Shown one piece after another: positions 36,061 to 46,439 of a stretch of 64,000 nucleotides of DNA. A model generated the notes under the pieces. It worked only from the letters and a program-made list of their open reading frames with translations, did not search any database and was not told the DNA's origin. Both the position numbers and the translations under genes were made by a program. Position 1 is the stretch's first letter, and the number at the start of each line of letters is the position of its first letter. Source of the stretch: Allolobophora icterica (Eukaryota; Annelida; Clitellata; Crassiclitellata; Lumbricidae); the NCBI GenBank assembly GCA_963556255.1, contig OY744609.1:22482776-22546775 (forward strand), given 5' to 3'.

Positions 36061-36904
36061 GAGTTTACAATATAGACTTCTATTGACATGAGTAAGTAAG
36101 TAAGCCATTTATTGACACAACATCACACCGTAATATCACAATAACAACAGTGAGCAAAAACTCAGAAAACGTCCAGTAATGATGCAAGAGTCAAAATGTC
36201 AACCCACAAGGGTCGTATTGACCCGCTGAGGCTGGATTGCCCCTTTTCTGGATAATATCTGGCAGTAGTAACAGTGCAGAAATGAAATGTACTGAATAAG
36301 TTTATAGTACAAAAAAAACTGTAATGGATTAAACATGACATAAACAAACACTTAACATTAAACACTAAACACAGTGTAAGTTTTCAAACACAGCAATCAA
36401 ACAGAGTAAGTTTTTCTTAAATATGCTAGTTTAATACATGGAGATCATACTAGATAAAAAGCAAAAAAGGTGCATAAATCTAATAATTGCAATAATGATG
36501 TTATGGGACAGATGCCGATGCTTTAAACGTAAAAAAGATTTTAAAAAATTCCAAAGAATTTTATACAGCAGTAGGTAGTAGGCAGGACATAAGGCAGGTC
36601 AAGAGTAAAATAGGCAGGTCATAAGGCAGGTCAAGAGTAAAATAGGCAGGTCAAATGACCTACCGCGACCCATGGTAGCGCCGCCACTGATAAAAAACAA
36701 CAGACCCAGTGTGAAAAATCAGAAAATACTTGAGTTTCTGTTAAATGATCGTCTATTCAGTGGCACACTGGGTCAGTAACCCACTGATTGTGGGTTCAAT
36801 CCTTCTCAACAGCTTCTGTGTATTGACACTGGACAAGTTGCTCGCACAAACTTGCCTCACACCTCAGACTCAGTTTTACTGATTTTACACAATACATAAA
36901 ATGC

Positions 36905-37432
36905 TGTGTACACTGGCGTTTCCTCCTCCAATATGCACAAACTTCAGTCTATCCTCAATGCTTCTGCTCGGCTTATAGGTGATATTCCTAAGTTTGCCCA
37001 CATCTCTGCCTTTATTCGTGACTCCCTCCACTGGCTTCCTGCCCAACAGAGAATTCAGTTCAAAACCATCACCCTCATGCGCAACTGCCTCACTGGGTCT
37101 GCTCCGTCTTACCTAATGAATTTCTGCACCCCGGTTTCTTCCCTGCCTGAGAGGGCCTCCTTGAGATCCTCGGCCCGTGGCTTTATGGTTGTTCCGCGTA
37201 TGCACTCTTCTACGGCCCAATCCATGAGCTTTGCCTATGTGGGTCCTTCAATCTGGAACAGCCTTCCCCAGACCCTCCGCCAAGAGCTTCTTGTCCTTTC
37301 TCCTCTTCAGTTCCGTAGACGCTTGAAAACCTTTCTTTTTGCAGGTTTTGGCAGTGATGCGGGTCGAGAGCGCCGCTGATTTGAGTGGCGCTATATAAAT
37401 GTTCAATTACAATTACAATTACAATTACAATA
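36905..37432 (+). pseudogene. LINE 3' end, plus strand, with (ATTACA)n tail
   Basis: 157 open codons read LQSILNASARLIGDIPKFAH, DSLHWLPAQQRIQF, YVGPSIWNSLPQTLRQ and RRRLKTFLF. After the stop it ends GTGGCGCTATATAAATG and an ATTACA repeat tail. The family resembles the minus-strand copy at 35520 but is distinct. Intact reading suggests fairly recent insertion. It abuts the Ig6 exon of gene B by about 20 bp. Confidence 0.82.
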
Positions 37433-37451
37433 AATAAAATACATAACCTAC

Positions 37452-37742
37452 CTTTCACTGTAAGCACAACACTGACAGAATCCGAGTCGAGTCCATTGCT
37501 TGCGGTGCACGTGTATCTTCCGGAATCTTCTACCGCGACGTGCTTTATGTTCAAGCGACGGCCGCCGTCCAAAATCGACCATTGGTTTGATTCTGCAGTG
37601 GTCAGCAACTCGTCGTTCTTCATCCATTCAATTTTCAGGTTAGTAAGCTCAGCTGGATCAGTCGTGGCATTGCACCAGAATGAGACTTCTTTTCCAGCCA
37701 TCAGAACCTGGCTCTCTGGCGGATCCATGATGATTGTCCGAT
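37452..37742 (-). CDS. Gene B exon: Ig6, whole domain
   Basis: A single 291-bp exon: DRTIIMDPPESQVLMAGKEV, SFWCNATTDPAELTNLKIEW, then GGRRLNIKHVAVEDSGRYTC and TASNGLDSDSVSVVLTVK. Both Ig cysteines, the C-strand Trp and D-x-G-x-Y-x-C are present. Acceptor TTGGTAG, donor GTAGGT, phase 1-1. Confidence 0.95.
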
Positions 37743-38728
37743 CTACCAAAAATAATGATATGTGATCACATCACACTAATCACCAGGGCGAGTCTTGTGG
37801 TTGGTGACAATGGGAAAGGTTATGGACAGCAATGAAATGTATGGGCAGAAACAAATCTTTTTCAGAAGCATGAACCAATGAGAAAGAGCTATGGGCATCA
37901 GCAAAGTGTATGGGGAAAATGTATCTTCACTGGTCAAGGAAGATTCCTTCCTTTTCCCTAATAATCGCATCCTGCTGATCACACATCGATCACAAGCATA
38001 ACCTGATCATGGTGCTATTTTATGCCTGTAAACATAAGGTAAAAAGGTAAAGTAAGGTAACTCAAACAGCAGTTACATACTAATAGTACACTCCTATCAG
38101 CGACCTCTATAGCTGTACTTGTCAGATATGCATTTTCTTTCTAAGTAAAATTAATCTGGATGGAGAAAGATTCAGAACTGCCGACGGAATGTAAATAAAT
38201 ATTTGGCTGCCTATGAGACTCAAAGCAAGTAGATGTACAGTGGTTCTAACACAGACTACACGTCTTCTGAACCACTTAAAACCCTTGTTATGTTATGTTA
38301 TGTTATGTTATAGGGTTGTGATGAGTTGCGTAATATCAGAGTCACATTCAAACAGATAAATTCCATTTGTAATCCAAACACCAACTTTGCTATATCAGCA
38401 CTTTTCTTATAAATGAAGCACGTACTACGCAGGTTCTGGTGTACATAATGAAAAACTAAGATATGTCATATGTTGAATTATGCTCTGGAATGGATGAGAA
38501 AATATAGTGGGTCTAAAGCAAAGACAGATATTAGCTGCATCCAGATCAATCGCATGGAATGCTCGTGATCCCAAAACATCACTGTAGAGCTTTCTAAAAT
38601 GCTAAAGACATATCTATATATCGCATATTTACGGTATTATTTCTTAGCTACTTGGCTTATTCACAGTGCATTTCGCTGCACTATCTAGCACTTCATAGAC
38701 TGACTTATAACATAAAGAACGCACTTAC

Positions 38729-38819
38729 CGAAAACAAGGAGTTTGCCTGAAGCAGAATCAGAGCCAAATTTGTTGTAGACGTAGCACTGATACGTGTCCT
38801 CATCATCCTTCCTTGCACT
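38729..38819 (-). CDS. Gene B exon: Ig5, second half
   Basis: Phase 0 entry after TTCAG: SARKDDEDTYQCYVYNKFGS, then DSASGKLLVF before GTAAGT. It holds the F-strand D-x-x-x-Y-x-C of Ig5. The usual D-x-G is D-E-D. Confidence 0.9.
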
Positions 38820-38982
38820 CTGAAGACCACAAGAACAACAACTACAGCTGTATGTTAAGTAACGCACTCCTATGTTCCACAGCGTTACATCCATTCTTTC
38901 TCAATATTTGAAAACTAGGCTGAAAGTATTTCTGAGCACATAACCGTAGAGAACATTTTTAAATGCTCTGAATGAATTAATG

Positions 38983-40248
38983 CAGCGTTTCCCAAACTTT
39001 TTTGGCCACGGAACCCTTGTCATCTTTTAAAATCATGGCGGAACCCCAACCTGAACTAAGCGTATTGAGACATACGTAGCGCATGAGAAGCATACTAATA
39101 TAGGCCTAACTAAACACACGCCCATATAAGGAGTTTGTAAAAACAATTTATTTTCTCTTATGTCAAATGTTAAAGTGTACAGTTTTTAAGACCAAGACTT
39201 ATGGAGCACAATATTGGGAGTAGGCCCCTACATGAAGTTTTAATATGTGTACAGTGATTTTGTTTTTTCTCGTGCCAATTTTTTATATTTGGTTTAATGC
39301 TAGAAAGCTGAATTCTTATGACAGGTGCAGCATTTAGTCAATTTCTATATTTGGTTTTTGTTGCAGTATAGCCTACTATGAGAATTCAGTTTCGCACTAA
39401 TGCGTTATGGCAAATGGCAGAATCACACTAACTGTACATTTCGCGACAGTGGGGTATTCTTTAATTGGTCACGGAAAGTTCTTGCGAGTCCGACATTATC
39501 TCAATAAGAAGTTCATAACCTTTATTACAAAGGTTTGCTGGTTTTTGGCTACTTTAAATGGGTTTCGAATCCAATTAATATCACCCTTCGTGGGAGGAAA
39601 GTATTTAACCAAGTTTGCTTCCAGGTCGTGAATATGACCTGCAATTTTTCAACGAATATTTTGGTCGAGAACACAGTCCATTTCAACTAAAACTCATACA
39701 AGGTTGGAAAACAGTCCACAAACTAGTACTAGTTTGAACATAAGCTCAGAACCCTTGAATTTCCCTTCTTCAGCCAACGCTCTATGTCAGATTTTCATAC
39801 CAGCAAATAAAAAAAATTAATTGCTAATACTTTTGTACGATTATCAGACTCAGTTGTAGGCCTACTTTTAAAAATCATTTTCGGATTCGTTTCGTCGAGG
39901 TAACGATAACAAAGATGGATACGTCCCTATTCACACAAATTTACAACTCTAACCTATGTACATAGGTCCCTGCAGTGACCTCTGTAATCTATAATTCTAT
40001 ATAATTACTGTATACCTAAAGGGCATTGAAAGTCCGGATTTTCGCTAAATGGGGTTAACATACAAAAGAGATTCTAAGGGTTTTAAACTTTTATAAAACT
40101 TTTGTGTATTTAAAAAAAACTGCTTGGAATGTTTTATTCCAATGAAATTTCTCAATGAAAATTCTGTTAAATTACAACTTTTCGCGGAACCCCTGGGATC
40201 ACCCCGCGGAACCCTTGGGTTCCGCGGAACCCACTTTGGGAAACGCTG
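38983..40248. mobile_element. Non-autonomous hAT element, 1266 bp
   Basis: The ends CAGCGTTTCCCAAACTTTTT and ACTTTGGGAAACGCTG are inverted repeats, and the 8-bp duplication AATTAATG is perfect (38975-38982 and 40249-40256). Subterminal GCGGAACCC words recur. No transposase frame is visible. Confidence 0.9.
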
Positions 40249-40311
40249 AATTAATGAATGAATACAATAATATCATTTTTGGCACTTAGATATAATATGA
40301 GTGTGTGTTCT

Positions 40312-40312
40312 C

Positions 40313-40391
<79 letters not shown>
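40312..40391. repeat. (GT)n microsatellite
   Basis: About 40 dinucleotide units in the intron between the Ig5 halves. The ORFs across it are artefacts. Confidence 0.97.
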
Positions 40392-40708
40392 TGTGCACTT
40401 CTTAAGTGTGCATTTACGTGTATGTGCAATAACATCTATTCATCATTCAATGATTCGGGTATTTATATGGCACCTCTCAAAGGGGCCACTCAGACTCCAG
40501 CACAGCCGAACAGGACAGTCTTCAACCTAGTTTGATGAAGTGTTCTGTCATTACATGTGTTGCACTTTTATCCCATCTAAATATGGCACTACCAATTGTG
40601 GTACACTCACCCCATCTATATGTGGTACTATGAACTGTGGAACGTCAACCCCCATCTAAAAGTAGTAATTGAGCACCGCTAAGTAGTGGTACTGATTTTG
40701 ATACTCAC

Positions 40709-40905
40709 AGCTATTTCCAGATTTCCATTGTCGAGCACATTGTAGTGGTCTCTGTCGATATCCCGCACATCATCCAGGTTAACTCCCTTCTGCCAAATTA
40801 GGACTGGCTTTGGTGCACCAAAGACTTGGCACTTCAAAAGCGCCTTCTGTCCTTCGGCGACTTTCAACTCCCGCTGCGGGGCATCAGTGAAGGTTGGCGC
40901 TTCAG
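40709..40905 (-). CDS. Gene B exon: Ig5, first half
   Basis: Reads AEAPTFTDAPQRELKVAEGQ, KALLKCQVFGAPKPVLIWQK, ending LDNGNLEIA before GTGAGT. G-x-x-x-L-x-C-x-x-x-G-x-P-x-P-x-x-x-W is the Ig B-C strand pattern. The VLAE junction with the previous exon is an L1-family feature. Confidence 0.94.
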
Positions 40906-41173
40906 CTGAATAAAGAAAACAGCAGGTGACAGGGTTCTTTAATGACATTGTTCATATCACACTTTAATGAGGTATGGCAATGTCTGTTTACAGTCAAAAA
41001 CGTTGTTGCATAATTAGCTCATTCAAATAGATTATATTGCATTGTGAGACCGTTCATATAACTCTCAGTGTGCTTTAACATCTATTGTATGTATTGATGC
41101 TTGTAATTCAGATTACTTGCTTGCTTGCCTATGTTACAATATGGTAAGAGTTTTCAGTAGTCTATAGCAGATG

Positions 41174-41460
41174 GGGGTGATCGGTAGTGTGGTGGTTAGC
41201 GCGCTGGAATGTCAATCGAGGTGTTGCGGGTTCAAATCCACGCCAGGGCAGAAATTCGGTTCGAGATTTCTGCTCCATCTGCTCCCCTAGCCAACTCAGC
41301 TATAATGAGTACACTGACCATACGCTGTCGGTGGGAAGATGAGATGGCGAGGGAGAGGACTGGCCACTCACCATCATATGCCGAGGCTAAGAAAACGAAG
41401 TCACAAACACTTTATACCTAAGGCTGCCTCAGGGCTAGCTTAAGGTTCTGCTTTTCTCTG
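41174..41460 (+). mobile_element. tRNA-derived SINE, family 1, copy 3
   Basis: Best preserved head: GTGTGGTGGTTAGCGCGCTG (A-like box) and GGGTTCAAATCCACG (B box). The tail is CATATGCCGAGGCTAAGAAAA. Colinear with 32488-32760. Confidence 0.88.
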
Positions 41461-41819
41461 CTTCTGCTGCAGATGAGGGAGTTTCTTCAAACCAGTCAAG
41501 CTGGATTATGGCAATTGTGAAATGGGAATGTGATACTGTAGTTTATAGGTACAGCATAGCACAGAGTGCAGGTTTAAGCTTCTCTCATATAGCCACTGTG
41601 CGCCTAAGTGCTAAGTAATGTCCCAAAATGCACCATACAATAATTTAGATATCTTGCTCTTTGGCAAGTCCCCAATGCACTGTGATGCCCCAACTAATGT
41701 CTCATCAATACATAATAGCGCTTGACTAGTATGTGTGAATTTGCAAAAACAATACAAATGTGTTTGTTATTGCCTTCCTTTCAAAGTTCAAAAAATGCAC
41801 ACACACACACACACAACCA

Positions 41820-42075
41820 TATGACAGAGCATTGATAGCACTGAGCACTTGCGCCTCAAGGATATGCTCAAGGTCACTGCAAGCTCATCATGGTTTCTCA
41901 AGCATCCGACCTTCCTCGTGGAACAATCTTCCCTTACACATAAGTGTTGTTTCAAGTGACTCAGTGCAACACGTTCTGTTTACCTTAAGTCGCACTTGTT
42001 CAGATCAGTTAAGTAGCCATGCAAGCTGCGCTTGTTAGAAGTGCTTGAAAAGTGCTATATAAATACTTTGTTACA
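41820..42075 (+). pseudogene. LINE 3' tail remnant
   Basis: GFSSIRPSSWNNLPLHIS resembles the S-x-x-x-P-x-x-W-N-x-L-P block of LINE RT C-termini, followed by AAGTGCTATATAAATAC. Short and degenerate. Confidence 0.6.
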
Positions 42076-42217
42076 TTACAAACTTTACCTAATCTTACCT
42101 TTCATCCCTGTACTTGACCTGACCTGACCTCAATGTGCCCTACTTTACATCACAATAGCGCCAGAACTAAATTCTCAATCTGTTGTAGTGGAAATGTTGG
42201 AATTTACTCTCACCCAC

Positions 42218-42361
42218 CAAGAACGTTAAGGTAGGCATTTGCGAAAATGTAACCATGGGCGTTGCTCGCATTGCACTGGATAACCTGAGCATCAAGTTTG
42301 GTGACGTTGTCATACTTCAACCATTGTGCACTAACAGCTCTGCGTGGATTCGGAGGAGCGT
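42218..42361 (-). CDS. Gene B exon: Ig4, second half
   Basis: Reads DAPPNPRRAVSAQWLKYDNV, then LDAQVIQCNASNAHGYIFAN and AYLNVL before GTGGGT. YQCNASN-x-x-GY-x-x-ANA-x-x-NVL is one of the most conserved stretches in the L1 family, so this exon identifies the gene. Phase 1-1. Confidence 0.96.
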
Positions 42362-42739
42362 CTGCAGAAAACATTATAACACCCTATAATATGGGTCTCT
42401 TCAGAGCATGTTAAATTCTGTCTGTGCACAAAATCCTTGAAGATTTGTAAAAATTTCTATTTTTTTATAAAGTACTCATTCATTTTAAGTTATTATTCTT
42501 TTGATTAAATGCCTTATAAGTAATGCAAATAACGTAAACACTGTTTAAGGTAGTAGACTTTTAAAAGAAATTGCACTTAAGTGATTTCTATAATTAAATT
42601 ACTCCTCTGTTGGTTACAAAGCCAAAATATTTGTCACAGCTGAATGAAATTCCTATATTATAAGCTGACCAGCTCAGATAAAGAAATTCAATATAATGCA
42701 GTTATTGTTATTCAATATTAGTATTAATTCTAGTCCAGC

Positions 42740-43490
42740 CATCTCAAGTGGGCCGAAGGAGAAATTTGGCCAACATCATCAAGGGCTGAGACGAGACATG
42801 GTCCAAAACTTGGTTTCGACCCTTAAGCAATCAGCAGCAGCAGCATTTCATCACATAGCTGAGATACCCCCAGTGCAGCCAATTACTTGAGATTAAAGGA
42901 TGAGAACATCCGTGTGGATTTGGCTGGTCCTGATGGTCACCATGACCTCATCTGCAAACTGGACTTCAGGCAAGACTTTTATCATCATGCCATCAATGAT
43001 AGAGTCTGGAGGGCCCTACAGAATGCTGATGTTCCATGTACGTAGGAGTTAACAGGTTTGTTTTGCTCCAAAAGACCAGAGGGGCTACAAAAGTTCCGTG
43101 GGTGGCAGGTAAACATCTGGCCTGGGACGCCACAGTTGGACATACATGTGCAGGATTCTATATTGCTCACACAGCAAATTCAGCTGGGGCCATGGCAGAA
43201 CAGGCTGCCAGAAGTACAACCGAAAAATACTCCAAGCTGCCATCTACCTACATTTTCCTACCCATAACCTTTGAAACACTGGCCCAGTCATCTCAGTCAG
43301 GACTGATATCATCTGGGAGGAGGTATCTACCATATCTGGAGAAATTACATGAAGTCAATTTGTTGAGCACTGCACCTTTCCATCTGTATCCACTATCCCT
43401 GCTATACTGCCAAAGCAATTCAAGGCACATTGACCGATGTTACAGAGAACAAGGCACGAATATCCAGATACCCGTTAACAGCTCCTAGCA
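42740..43490 (+). pseudogene. Retroelement-derived ORF fragment
   Basis: The + frame reads VPWVAGKHLAWDATVGHTCA, then AEQAARSTTEKYSKLPSTY and FLPITFETLAQ. VPW-x-x-GK-x-L-x-WDAT...KY...F-P-x-x-x-ETL is a block I associate with the C-terminal region of retrotransposon polyproteins repeated in many invertebrate genomes. Stops break the upstream part. The assignment to an element class is uncertain. Confidence 0.6.
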
Positions 43491-43682
43491 TAAATTTTTT
43501 TCTCGAGGGATTACACTGGAAGAAAATTTTAATAATAAAAATATTATAATCATCATTAAATATTGCTAATATTATTATTATTATTATTAGTTGTAGTAGT
43601 AGTAGTAGTACTAGTATTAGTATTATTATCATAATTATTTATGTAGCCCCTTTGTGGGAAGGAAACTGGAGGCAATTATTAC

Positions 43683-43817
43683 CTTCCTCTAGAACACCAT
43701 TGATGTACCACGTTATCGTTGGCTTCGGATGTCCATTGACAAGGCATTCAAAATTCGCATTCTCTTCTTCAGAAGTGTTTACGTCCTCCGGCGGCTTATT
43801 ACGCCAGAATGGGGGAG
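43683..43817 (-). CDS. Gene B exon: Ig4, first half
   Basis: Reads PPFWRNKPPEDVNTSEEENA, then NFECLVNGHPKPTITWYING and VLEE before GTAATA. PPFW opening, B-strand Cys and G-x-P-x-P-x-x-x-W are as in L1 Ig4. Phase 1-1, with the split first codon completing Ser. Confidence 0.94.
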
Positions 43818-44354
43818 CTGGAAAGAAACAGGTCTTGATGAGACATCAATCATTCAAGTGATCAATTTAACACTGTCCATTCAATACACTGACAAGAATA
43901 TACAACATTTCTAATGGTGTGAAGATGATATGATGACGATGAAGATACGATGATAATGATGAAGCAATGTTGTTGTTGTTGATGATGATTAGATGAAGAT
44001 TATGATGATGCTTATAGAGAAGATTGATGAATGTGATGATACTGATGATGCCTTTTCGGCTGACTCATTGTCTCGTACTGTAAGCTCAGGTTATAAATGC
44101 ACTTTGCTACAAAGAGTTTGTACTATTTTGTTTAACCTAATGTGTTTGTTTATGTAATGATTGATGAGTCAATAAACTGATTGATTGATTGATTGATACA
44201 TACTGATGAGATGAAGGTGGTAACAACGATCTAGATCATGATGATTATGAATTTAGAAATCAGATAAAAAAAGCAAGACACCTGAAATCATTTCAAAACA
44301 GAAATGGTAAACCATAAAAACCGCTCAAAACAACTTTCGGCAGCTCTGGCTTAC

Positions 44355-44542
44355 ACTCGACGGTCAGAGTAAATTCCTTTGTCTGTGGTTCTGACCCAAC
44401 TTGATTTGTTGCCTGGCACTGATACCTTCCTGCGTCAGAAAAATCAACGTTGGGGATGATAAGTTCCTGTCCGAAGCTGCCAGACTCCGCATTCGGAGGC
44501 ATCTCGCCATCCAATCGGATCCAGGAAACCTTTGGCGTTGGA
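44355..44542 (-). CDS. Gene B exon: Ig3, second half
   Basis: Reads PTPKVSWIRLDGEMPPNAES, then GQELIIPNVDFSDAGRYQCQ and ATNQVGSEPQTKEFTLTVE before GTAAGC. C-strand Trp, L-x-I-x-x-V, D-A-G-x-Y-x-C and A-x-N-x-x-G are all present. Enters in phase 2 and leaves in phase 1. Confidence 0.95.
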
Positions 44543-45447
44543 CTAAAACACACAAGAAGCCATCATTACAAATATCAGCATCATCAGTGTTATGCACGTT
44601 AAATAGGTTTTTCGTAGAATCTTATGACAACTATAATCCAACTATTCTGTAAACAATAGGCTAATGTATTATCGTAAATGATGGTGCTCGAGAGATCTGG
44701 CACATGATATGAGAACAAACATTTAAAAAAAAAGAGGTACACTGGAGAAAACTCAGGACAATTTTGGCAATTGCTTTCTTAGCCCTGGGAGTTAACAGGA
44801 GCCCAGAAGGCACATTCGCTGAACTGGCAAGCAGAAAGCACTGCACAAGAGATGTTAATAACAACACTTAACATGAAAGGCATCAAAGCGCTGAGGGAAT
44901 TTTTGGGTTGTCTCACTGGTCAATTATTCTTCTGCCTATATTCTGCAGTTACTCATAATCCTTGGAGTTGCAGTGACAACGACAGCTGTTGCAACTCAGA
45001 TATCATCGATCAAAGCCCTGTCTACCTGTCTGACCCTGAATCTTGGAACTGAACCTGCCTCACTGTTACATTTGATAAAGGTCCTGTAAATAAGCTGGTC
45101 TCCAAAACCTAGCTTCTTCTGCCAATTTGGAAATTCAGTGTTTATGATTATGACTCTGTGGTAGGTGAGTGCATCATCTGATGCATCATGAACTGTAAAC
45201 AAATACAGTACAGGATTTAAAAAATTAAAATATATGCACTTTGACAAACCTGTTAACAAAAACAAATTTTCAAAAAATATAGTAAACTGATTGTGGGTCT
45301 GAGTGGACTATGTGTAACGATCTTGGACAAAATTCTCTGTGGACAAATGTCTTCGTCACCCAACAGAATATGTTATCAGCATCAGCCAAGAAATCATTAT
45401 ATGGCAAGCCTTAAACAAATTTACCAAGGCGATGAAAGTAAACTTAC

Positions 45448-45550
45448 TATCCGGAGAAGATGCATTTCATCTTTTTCGTCAGTCCTTTGACGGCTATATC
45501 GAGACCTGGGGAGGTCCACAAGGACCGTGGTGGCTCATGTCTTAGAACAC
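45448..45550 (-). CDS. Gene B exon: Ig3, first half
   Basis: A 103-bp exon after TTGTTGTGTAG and before GTAAGT. It reads VLRHEPPRSLWTSPGLDIAV, KGLTKKMKCIFSGY, and joins in phase 2 to PTPKVSW of the next exon, giving C-x-x-x-GYPTPKVSW. It was found only from phase constraints because it is too short for a long ORF. The joined Ig3 is normal in length. Confidence 0.88.
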
Positions 45551-46049
45551 CTACACAACAAACAAACAGCTCATCTTAGCTTAAATCCTTGTGAGTTGAA
45601 TGTCATACTTTTAACTAATAAAAAGTAAGTAAGTAAGTAGCCTTTCTTAGCAGCAGTACACCCACCATAAGACATCAGAAAGCTCATCAACTTAACTGCT
45701 CATACTAATTATGCAGGGCTCAGCAACTAGAAATTTCTGGGTGAGTAACATACTTGTAGAAAGCCAAACACATTGTTTAAAACTGTACAAAACATTCAAT
45801 ATGATTAATTGCTCAGTGTTTTCCACCAGTAGACTTTAAATTGAATAAACCATTGCTAAACACTTTTGCATCTTACTTGGCTCAGCATACATTTCAAACT
45901 GTCTTAAAATACGTCTGCTTACATCAGTCAGATGGACATGTGTCCATGCTTTGCTGCGTTCTTAAAATGCACTGTATTAAGTGTTTCTGCATAAGGATTG
46001 AGAAAATGAAAGCAGTAGTTGAAGCAATAAATTGCCAGTCTGCAATGGC

Positions 46050-46430
46050 TAAGAAGAAGTCACAGAGAAATTAGGATTCTCATAAGGATAAAAGTCACAG
46101 AGAAATTAGGATTCTCATAGGCAGAGAAGTCAAAGAGAAATTAAGATTCTCATAAGCAGAGAAGTCACAGAGAAATTAGGATTCTCATAAGGATAGAAAT
46201 TGTAATAATAAATTCTGCATCTCTTCAGCATCCTCGTAAGGAGAGAAGTCACAGAAATTAGGATTCTCATAAGCAGAGAAGTCACAGAGAAATTAGGATT
46301 CTCATAAGCAGAGAAGTCAAAGAGAAATTAAGATTCTCATAAGCAGAGAAGTCACAGAGAAATTAGGATTCTCATAAGGATAGAAATTGTAATAATAAAT
46401 TCTGCATCTCTTCAGCATTGAAAAAAGCAT
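46050..46430. repeat. Nested tandem repeat, AGAGAAATTAGGATTCTCAT units
   Basis: About 33-bp units (GAAGTCACAGAGAAATTAGG plus ATTCTCATAAGCA) repeated about ten times, with a longer duplicated segment ending AATTCTGCATCTCTTCAGCA at 46220 and 46400. Confidence 0.9.
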
Positions 46431-46439
46431 TTATGTTTA

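Noticed and set aside
44741..44870. Minus-strand VPSGLLLTP...LSFLQC, resembling the start of Ig3
   Set aside because: No G-x-P-x-P after the Cys and no usable donor. Superseded by 45448-45550.
44996..45190. Minus-strand candidate Ig3 first half (VHDASDDALTYH...IKCNSEAG)
   Set aside because: It has no phase-2 donor to join 44542, whereas 45448-45550 fits both neighbours and gives a normal Ig3.
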